Below are positions 58,252-64,000 of a DNA stretch of 64,000 nt, piece after piece. This stretch comes from an uncultured Prevotellaceae bacterium. GTDB taxonomy: Bacteria > Bacteroidota > Bacteroidia > Bacteroidales > Bacteroidaceae. The stretch is from positions 62,001 through 126,000 of the forward strand of contig CAMHUU010000001.1 in NCBI GenBank assembly GCA_946188395.1, in the 5' to 3' direction. The position numbers were made by a program, and so were the translations under genes. The notes below the pieces were generated by a model that worked only from the letters and a program-made list of their open reading frames with translations, made no database searches and was not told the DNA's origin. Position 1 is the first letter of the stretch. Each line of letters opens with the position of its first letter.

Positions 58252-59841
58252 ATGTACGACAAAGAACGGGGGCTTTACATTGCCCATTGCGCCAATGGTG
58301 CGCTCAGTATTACAGGTAAGATGGCTAATCGTCATGGACTCATCGCTGGTGCTACAGGTACTGGTAAGACAGTGACGCTGCAAGTGATGGCGGAGACTTT
58401 CTGCCAGGCTGGTGTGCCTTGCTTTATGGCCGATATGAAGGGCGACCTGAGTGGTATTTCACAGGTCGGCAAGATGAGTGGGTTCATCGAGAAGCGTCTG
58501 CCGGAGTTCGGCATTGAGAATCCGGAGTTCCAAAGCTGTCCTGTACGCTTCTTTGACGTTTTCGGCGAGCAAGGTCACCCCATGCGTGCCACCATCTCGC
58601 AGATGGGTCCGCAGTTGCTCAGTCGTCTGATGCAGCTGAACGAGACGCAGGATGGTGTGCTGAACATCGTGTTCCGCATAGCCGATGAGCGCGGTCTGTT
58701 GCTTATCGACCTGAAAGACTTGCGCTCGATGCTCGACTGGGTATCGCAGCATGCCAAGGAGTATACCACCAAGTATGGTAACATCTCGACGCCCACCATC
58801 GGTGCCATCCAGCGTGCTTTGTTGCAGTTGGAGAGCCAGGGTGCCGACAAGTTCTTCGGAGAGCCGTCGTTCGACATCTACGACCTGATGCAATGTGAAG
58901 GTGGCAAAGGCGTGATGAACGTCTTGGCAGCCGATAAACTGATGTTGCAGCCGAAACTGTACAGCACTTTCCTATTGTGGCTGTTGAGTGAGCTTTACTC
59001 GACGTTGCCCGAGGTGGGTGACCTGCCATTACCCAAACTGGTGTTCTTCTTCGACGAGGCTCACATGCTGTTTACTGATACCAGCAAGGCATTGCTCGAC
59101 AAGATAGAACAGGTGATTCGTCTGATTCGTTCAAAGGGTGTGGGTATCTACTTTATCACGCAGAGTCCGACCGATATTCCTGAAAATATCCTCGGACAGT
59201 TGGGTAACCGCGTACAGCATGCCCTGCGTGCCTATACGCCGAAGGACCAGAAGGCCGTGAAGACAGCTGCTGATACGTTCCGTGCCAATCCGGAGTTTAA
59301 GACCGATGAGGCCATCATGAATCTGGAGACGGGTGAGGCGTTGGTGAGCTTCCTGGACGAAAAGGGTGCCCCCAGTGTCGTAGAACGCGCCAAGGTGCTG
59401 TTCCCGCTCAGTCAGATTGGTGCCGTTACCGAAGGCCAGCGTCTGGACATCATCAAGCAGAGCCGCATCTATGGTAAATACGATACGCCCATAGACCGCG
59501 AGAGTGCCTTTGAGGTGCTGATGGCTGAGGCTGAACAGCAGTTGGCCCTTCAGGAGGAAGAAGCTGCCGCTATCGAAGAGGCTAAGGCTAATGAAAAAGC
59601 CGAGAAGGAGGAAAAGAAGAAGCCCAGCATGATGTCGAAAGTGCTGAAGGCTGTTATCACTGCCATCACCTCGACATTAGCTGCCGTGCTGGGCTCCTAC
59701 GTCAGCGATAAGGTGACCGGTAAGAAGACGAAGTCGAGAACTTCGACTACGGGTAGGGTAGCAAAAAATGCCACGAGTGCAGCTACTCGTACTATTACGA
59801 AGGAACTTACCCGTGACATTCTTGGAAATTTGGTGAAATAG
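58252..59841 (+). CDS. HerA/DUF853-type ATPase (YjgR-like)
   Basis: A 529-residue P-loop ATPase of the HerA-FtsK superfamily. Walker [13 protein letters not shown] (about 31-42), KGDLSGIS and the helicase HerA-like core; Walker [13 protein letters not shown] (about 260-271); sensor [31 protein letters not shown] (residues about 302-332). The C-terminus has an acidic/Lys-rich coiled coil ([23 protein letters not shown]) and a hydrophobic stretch, then a basic tail. Function in DUF853 proteins is not established; some take part in DNA processing. Monocistronic, with a terminator overlapping its stop codon. Confidence 0.9.
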   Translation: MYDKERGLYIAHCANGALSITGKMANRHGLIAGATGTGKTVTLQVMAETFCQAGVPCFMADMKGDLSGISQVGKMSGFIEKRLPEFGIENPEFQSCPVRFFDVFGEQGHPMRATISQMGPQLLSRLMQLNETQDGVLNIVFRIADERGLLLIDLKDLRSMLDWVSQHAKEYTTKYGNISTPTIGAIQRALLQLESQGADKFFGEPSFDIYDLMQCEGGKGVMNVLAADKLMLQPKLYSTFLLWLLSELYSTLPEVGDLPLPKLVFFFDEAHMLFTDTSKALLDKIEQVIRLIRSKGVGIYFITQSPTDIPENILGQLGNRVQHALRAYTPKDQKAVKTAADTFRANPEFKTDEAIMNLETGEALVSFLDEKGAPSVVERAKVLFPLSQIGAVTEGQRLDIIKQSRIYGKYDTPIDRESAFEVLMAEAEQQLALQEEEAAAIEEAKANEKAEKEEKKKPSMMSKVLKAVITAITSTLAAVLGSYVSDKVTGKKTKSRTSTTGRVAKNATSAATRTITKELTRDILGNLVK

Positions 59842-59862
59842 GGCGTTGGCCCTATTCACCAA
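59830..59862 (+). terminator. Terminator overlapping the stop of the HerA-like gene
   Basis: TTGGTGAAATAGGGC (59830-59844) pairs with GCCCTATTCACCAA (59849-59862) through 14 bp with a one-base bulge; the TAG stop lies inside. No strong T-run follows. Confidence 0.6.
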
Positions 59863-59873
59863 GACTTTCCAGT

Positions 59874-61349
59874 CTACTTAATCACAATCTTTCTACCCTT
59901 GTTGATATAGAGTCCGGGGCGCAAGTTCTCGGGATTAACCTTGCGTCCGTCTATCGAATACCAGTTGTTGTCGTTGATTTCCTTTACGACCGTCACTGCC
60001 TCAATGCCAGTAGTGGCTTCCTTCAGTGTGCAGAAGGTGAAGTAGGTGGGCTCGTCGTACTTGGCGGGTGACGTGGGCTCCTTCATATACTTGCCAGTGC
60101 CACCATTCTTCATGGCCCATCCCTTGCCGTCTGCATATTCGAGTTTCCATACAGCACCATTGGCAATCTCGTAGCCTCTCTGGTTATTCAGTCCGTTGAC
60201 GAAACAGCAATCACCCGTAACATCCTGTGTGTTCAGGTAGGCGGTATTGCCGTCCACTTCATACACCTCATCATCAGGCGTCATGAGTTTCAAGGAACTG
60301 CCACCGGAAATTCTCGATACTTTAAATTGATAGCCCTCATTGGATACGTCGAAAGCCGTCTTGAAATCGCCATAGCCTAACTGTTGACCAGACTCGCAGT
60401 AGAATGCTTTCTGTTCTGCCTCGTTGACGATGGCAAATGACTTACCAGCCAAGTCGGTCAGTGTGCCTGTCAGGCGCTCATCAATAGTGTATTGCTTGGT
60501 GTAGGCCTCAGGATGATTCATGACATCAAGTACTTTCTCGGCATAGCGCTTGCCGAAGATGCGATAGCCTTCAGCTGAGAAGTGCCAGGGGTCGGTGCCA
60601 TTGCCAGGAATATCCTTAGCAGACACTACATGACCAGTAGGGATGACTTCGGGAATCTTCGCAACCACATGGTTATGCCAAGAACAACCACCACCCATCT
60701 CCTCATATTCTGTCTCACCGACAAAGATGGGTACATCGGAAGCTCTGAGACCCAGGTCCCTCAGCATGTCTTTATAGATTTTCTTCACCATTCCAGGCCA
60801 CTTTTCGTCGCCATTGTTCGACTCACCCTGATGCAACAGGATGCCCTTGATGACACCCACTTCCTGAGCTTTCTTAGCCATCTCGATAATGCGGCCGTAA
60901 GGGTTCTCGCCGTAGTAATTCCTGGCTATCTGAGCCCACCACTCATTGTAATTGTCTTTGTATTTCTGCTCGTAGAGGTCCTTGTCGAACATCTCGATAG
61001 GACTGCCGCCCATAGCAACGGCAATGACGCCAATCTTCTTGTCGGGGAGTTCCTTAACCATGGTACGGCCAAAATAGTCAGAGGGGCCCAGTTTTCCAAC
61101 GGGGCTGACAATAGGACATTCTGCCGTATACCAGTTGCCTAGTTTACGTTTTGGATTATCGAAATTGCAAGTTGCCAGCATTTGGAATCGTGGGTCCACA
61201 TTTCCCACGTCCTGGGCTTCCCACTGGGCATTGCCCTCCATATTCGACTGGCCAAAGCAGATGTAGATGTAGAAATTTGGATCTACTTCGGCCTGAGCGC
61301 CCATCACGGCGCACAATAACAGCATTGCTGTAAGAAAAAACTTTTTCAT
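59874..61349 (-). CDS. CE6-type acetyl xylan / sialate O-acetylesterase-like protein
   Basis: A 491-residue secreted carbohydrate esterase of the SASA (DUF303) family. Signal peptide 1-20; SGNH core with nucleophile S35 in FGQSNMEGN, oxyanion GGSPIE and GESNNG (block III), and catalytic D253/H256 in DPWHFS. A C-terminal beta domain (about 290-440) and the shared C-terminal motif (WYSIDGRKVNPENLRPGLYINKGRKIVIK at 463-491) follow. Adjacent to GH10 xylanase (14-bp gap), so removal of acetyl groups from xylan is the natural role. Last gene of this operon. Confidence 0.88.
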   Translation of the reverse strand: MKKFFLTAMLLLCAVMGAQAEVDPNFYIYICFGQSNMEGNAQWEAQDVGNVDPRFQMLATCNFDNPKRKLGNWYTAECPIVSPVGKLGPSDYFGRTMVKELPDKKIGVIAVAMGGSPIEMFDKDLYEQKYKDNYNEWWAQIARNYYGENPYGRIIEMAKKAQEVGVIKGILLHQGESNNGDEKWPGMVKKIYKDMLRDLGLRASDVPIFVGETEYEEMGGGCSWHNHVVAKIPEVIPTGHVVSAKDIPGNGTDPWHFSAEGYRIFGKRYAEKVLDVMNHPEAYTKQYTIDERLTGTLTDLAGKSFAIVNEAEQKAFYCESGQQLGYGDFKTAFDVSNEGYQFKVSRISGGSSLKLMTPDDEVYEVDGNTAYLNTQDVTGDCCFVNGLNNQRGYEIANGAVWKLEYADGKGWAMKNGGTGKYMKEPTSPAKYDEPTYFTFCTLKEATTGIEAVTVVKEINDNNWYSIDGRKVNPENLRPGLYINKGRKIVIK

Positions 61350-61363
61350 TTATCTTCTTGAAC

Positions 61364-63484
61364 TTATTTTATAATCACTTTTTTGCCATTCTTGATGACA
61401 ATGCCACGATAGTTTTTGTCGACGGGAACCCCCATCAGGTTATAGGCAGGAGCGTCGGTGTTGTCGGTTTCTGTATGGACGGTGCGGATGGCAGTCGGTG
61501 TGGGGCTGGTAACCTTCAGTTCACGCACTTTCGACCACTTCTCCTTACCCTCGGCACTGACGGCAATAGCCGTAATGGCATAAGTGCCCATCTCGTTTGG
61601 TACGAATTCAACCTTATAGGGACTCTCGGTAGCGGTGCCTACATACAAGTTGTTGGCATAGAAGTTTACCTGACTGACGGTGCAGCCTGTTGCTGTGGCT
61701 CTAGCCTCGAGAGGAATGTAGTCGCCAACACCATATTCAGCGCTGAAGGCCTTCACCAGACATGTGCCCTGACCTTCCTCATAGCGATTGAAAGTAATGC
61801 TCTTGAAATTGAAGTTGCCCTTGTCGACCAGTACTGTGAGTACGTGACGACCTGCCGTCAGAGGCACGAGCATCTTTCCGTGAAGGGACTTATAGTCGCT
61901 GGTGGAACCCGTAGTGGGCACTTCCACGAATTCGGTGAGAATATGGAGATTGTCTTCTGCATATTCTGCCAGGTGGAACATACCGCCTTTGCTGCTTGCT
62001 GCAATCTCGGCATCAAACGTGTAGATACCGTCTTCGGCCACTTCTACTGTATAATCCATCCACTGGCCGTCTTTCATGCCACTCTTCTCGCGATCAGCAT
62101 TGTTGTATGCCACGCCTTGTGCACCTTCGTCGAACTCAGCGATGTTGATTGTGCCGGGTAACTGGGGAATGGTCTCGCTGTATGGCTTGCGCTTCTTGGT
62201 AGAGGCGAGTGAACTGAAACGCGACAGACGCTCATAGGTGGCACCGTCGGTAGTAGTCACTACAGCCTTGATGGTCTTCCATCCAGATTTGATAGACGCG
62301 GGAACGTTATACTCTGTTCTGTAGGGAGCCTCAGTCATGGTGGCAATCAGCTCGTCCTCCACATAAAGATCAATCTTCTCAATGGTCTTGGTGGCCATAC
62401 TGGCACGTACATAGATGGGAAGCACATCACCTCGTGCCACCTTCAGGGCAGCAGGACGGATGTAGATCGAAGTCTCTTTCTTCATGCCAGGGTAGGGGCT
62501 CTTGGCATTCTTGGCAGCATCAGTTTCCATATATTGTTTCAACCAAGTCATAGCCGAACGCTCTTTACCGTCCTTGTAAAGACCAGAGTTGCCGTCGGTA
62601 GTCCATGTAGCACCATAGACATATCCCCACAGCGTGACGCCGGCACAATAGTCGGCCTCCCACATGATTGGGAATTGCTGCTGGTAGTTCCATTTCTGGT
62701 TGGCGTCGTTGGAATCGCCGATATCATACTCGGTAATATACATGGGCATCTTCAGCGCATCCTGGATTTTCTTCATGACATTCTTGAAATTGGTCTGATT
62801 GACACCACCCAGGTCGTGGCTCTGACAACCGTAGGCGTCAATAGGAGCACCAGCATCACGCAACGTAGTTACCAGCTCAATATACTGGTCGGTGTTCCAC
62901 TGGAAGGTATTGAAATCGTTGTAGATCAGAATGGTGTTCGGCCAGCGCTCGTAAGCCATCTCGAATGCCTTGATGAGCCAGTCGTAGCCCGTCTTTCCAC
63001 CGCCGCCCAGTGCTTCTTTCATGAAGTGGGTACCTTGTTGGTGACCTTCAACAGCTTCGTTTACGACGTCGATCATGGGTAAGTCAGGATACCTGCTATG
63101 GGCAGCATCATACCATTCTGAAATGGCTTGATAACGGTCTGTGTATGACAGGTTTTCTATCCAGCCAGGATATTGTGAACCCCACACCAGTGCGTGGAAC
63201 TTGTAGGTGAAGTTGTTCTTCTTGGCATAGTTGAAAGCATTGTCGGCTCCACTCCAGTTGTATGAACCACGGGTTCCCTCTACAGATTGCCATTTCGATT
63301 CATTCTCGCAGGTAATCTGGTTCCAGAGCTCGTAGAATTTTGGTACGCCGCCTCCTGCCTCGACATTACCTCTTGTGGTGATGTTACCCAAGAACTTGTC
63401 CGGATTCGTCGACAGTTGGGCAAAAGATGCTGCAGGCAACAACACAGCTGCCAGCAACAGACAGATTTTGATTTTTCTTTGCAT
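61364..63484 (-). CDS. GH10 endo-1,4-beta-xylanase with CBM and Ig-like domains
   Basis: A 706-residue secreted xylanase. Signal peptide 1-22. GH10 barrel at about 30-330 with NITTRGN, FHALVWGSQYPGW, acid/base E143 in VVNEAVEG, and nucleophile E252 in ITEYDIG. Then an Ig-like domain (about 345-430), a CBM6-type domain (about 445-575), a second Ig-like domain (about 580-665) and the C-terminal motif (NLMGVPVDKNY..GIVIKNGKKVIIK). The middle modules should hold the enzyme to insoluble fibre. Cotranscribed with the preceding partial gene (16-bp gap) and the CE6-type esterase after it. Confidence 0.93.
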   Translation of the reverse strand: MQRKIKICLLLAAVLLPAASFAQLSTNPDKFLGNITTRGNVEAGGGVPKFYELWNQITCENESKWQSVEGTRGSYNWSGADNAFNYAKKNNFTYKFHALVWGSQYPGWIENLSYTDRYQAISEWYDAAHSRYPDLPMIDVVNEAVEGHQQGTHFMKEALGGGGKTGYDWLIKAFEMAYERWPNTILIYNDFNTFQWNTDQYIELVTTLRDAGAPIDAYGCQSHDLGGVNQTNFKNVMKKIQDALKMPMYITEYDIGDSNDANQKWNYQQQFPIMWEADYCAGVTLWGYVYGATWTTDGNSGLYKDGKERSAMTWLKQYMETDAAKNAKSPYPGMKKETSIYIRPAALKVARGDVLPIYVRASMATKTIEKIDLYVEDELIATMTEAPYRTEYNVPASIKSGWKTIKAVVTTTDGATYERLSRFSSLASTKKRKPYSETIPQLPGTINIAEFDEGAQGVAYNNADREKSGMKDGQWMDYTVEVAEDGIYTFDAEIAASSKGGMFHLAEYAEDNLHILTEFVEVPTTGSTSDYKSLHGKMLVPLTAGRHVLTVLVDKGNFNFKSITFNRYEEGQGTCLVKAFSAEYGVGDYIPLEARATATGCTVSQVNFYANNLYVGTATESPYKVEFVPNEMGTYAITAIAVSAEGKEKWSKVRELKVTSPTPTAIRTVHTETDNTDAPAYNLMGVPVDKNYRGIVIKNGKKVIIK

Positions 63485-63500
63485 TGATTTTTAGAACTTA

Positions 63501-64000
63501 TTAATTGATTAGGAATATCTTTTCTTTGCCCTTGTAGGTCGCTTTGATGGTAGCACGGCCTGCCACAACGGGGCTGATGTTGAACGTTACGGCTTGAGGA
63601 GCCTTTTCGCAAATGGCTTCCACCTTGCTGCCAGCCTTCAGTGGAGCATAGAGCTGATAGTGGTTGCACTCAGTATAGCCGTTGGCATTGGTAGACATGA
63701 TGGGTCTTGAAGGAATGTTCAGCTTCTGGCCATCAACAGTGATGGTCAACTCAGGAACAAAGTCTGGCTGAGCACCGCTGCCATTTTTAGCAAAGCCAAT
63801 ACCGTGGAGGTCGAAGAGCCCCTGCGGACGCTGGGGTTCTTGTGGACGGCGGCCCCACTGCGGACGCTGCTGGTCGTTCTGCTTCACCTCAGGACCCTCG
63901 ACGACGAGATAGATGGCATGCTTGCCAGTCAGACCCTCCAATGCGGGAACAGCATGAGAAACCGTGAGTGCCTTGTTAGCGGTGAAATTGGCCGGAATAT
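63501..64000 (-). CDS. C-terminal part of a CBM6-containing secreted protein
   Basis: Open to the right edge; about 166 residues visible (frame continuous from 64000; no start in the window). The first part, ALTVSHAVPALEGLTGKHAIYLVVEG, is the final strands of a CBM6-like module. Between it and GLFDLHGIGF there is an unusual hydrophilic insert (KQNDQQRPQWGRRPQEPQRPQ, residues shown by position, about 63830-63895) rich in Gln, Arg and Pro. After it comes a C-terminal beta domain (ELTITVDGQKLNIPSRPIMS...) ending KGKEKIFLIN. The catalytic domain lies outside the window; it is cotranscribed with GH10, so a xylan or arabinoxylan enzyme is likely. Confidence 0.7.
   Translation of the reverse strand, partial: IPANFTANKALTVSHAVPALEGLTGKHAIYLVVEGPEVKQNDQQRPQWGRRPQEPQRPQGLFDLHGIGFAKNGSGAQPDFVPELTITVDGQKLNIPSRPIMSTNANGYTECNHYQLYAPLKAGSKVEAICEKAPQAVTFNISPVVAGRATIKATYKGKEKIFLIN

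Noticed and set aside
63501..63941. Treating the right-edge frame as a complete 146-residue gene
   Set aside because: Its first codon is an internal TTG (Leu in ALEGLTG) and the frame is open to the window edge with CBM-like sequence, so it is the 3' end of a larger gene.
1..64000. tRNA or rRNA genes
   Set aside because: No cloverleaf-like segment or rRNA sequence was recognised in any intergenic gap, though a proper covariance search was not possible.

Overview
The window looks like a chromosomal segment of a plant-fibre-degrading Bacteroidales bacterium, most likely Prevotella or a close relative. Three things support this. Gene starts lack strong Shine-Dalgarno sequences. Many genes are preceded by the Bacteroidetes -7 box TAnnTTTG, often followed by GC and sometimes with TTTG 19-20 bp upstream. 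The proteins include Bacteroidetes families such as DUF4831, DUF3822, a PorT-like protein and NagB-type PIG-L, plus many polysaccharide-degrading enzymes. No rRNA, tRNA, CRISPR array, transposase or phage gene was seen.

Layout. 1-3.9 kb: the 3' part of lpxA, a pectate lyase/pectin methylesterase fusion, a MerR regulator and an aquaporin. 3.9-9.3 kb: a three-gene amino-sugar cluster (GH2 exo-glucosaminidase-like, NagB-linker/PIG-L deacetylase, GH20). 9.4-12.6 kb: class II fructose-bisphosphate aldolase and an S41-type lipoprotein. 12.6-13.6 kb: a gene-free, repeat-dense island. 13.6-22 kb: an SGNH hydrolase, a DUF4831/Nnr operon, hpt-adk-obgE, and two M23 peptidases. 22-29 kb: the pdxJ-DJ1-ispD-recG operon opposite nadK, and a TPR histidine kinase. 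29.3-37.4 kb: a GntR-linked ABC transporter and a MacB/TolC-type efflux operon. 37.4-49.7 kb: GH53, an AICAR transformylase, rplS, a split 5'-nucleotidase, a PorT-like protein, ferredoxin, a zinc peptidase, PPTase, rmuC, a RecD-like helicase, a 29-aa membrane microprotein, DUF3822 and rsmD. 49.7-50.6 kb: a second gene-free island with a strikingly symmetric repeat element. 50.6-57.1 kb: a GH43 operon for arabinan or arabinoxylan. 57.2-64 kb: a BASS transporter, a HerA-like ATPase, and a xylan operon (CE6-type esterase, GH10, partial CBM protein).

How the genes work together. The enzymes cover pectin (PL10-CE8), galactan (GH53), arabinan/arabinoxylan (three GH43 proteins), xylan (GH10, CE6) and amino-sugar glycans (GH2, PIG-L, GH20). 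Several end in the same short C-terminal motif, and a PorT-like protein is encoded nearby, which fits export and surface display by a type IX-like route.

The most unusual feature is the number of short dispersed or tandem DNA repeats. They occur in the two gene-free islands, but also inside or at the start of proteins: RsmD, IspD, GH20, DUF4831, both modules of a GH43 enzyme, and the signal peptides of several secreted proteins. The best candidates for something undescribed are the symmetric 11-bp-repeat element (about 49996-50524), the inverted-repeat-bounded G-quadruplex element (13245-13485), and this protein-invading repeat behaviour.
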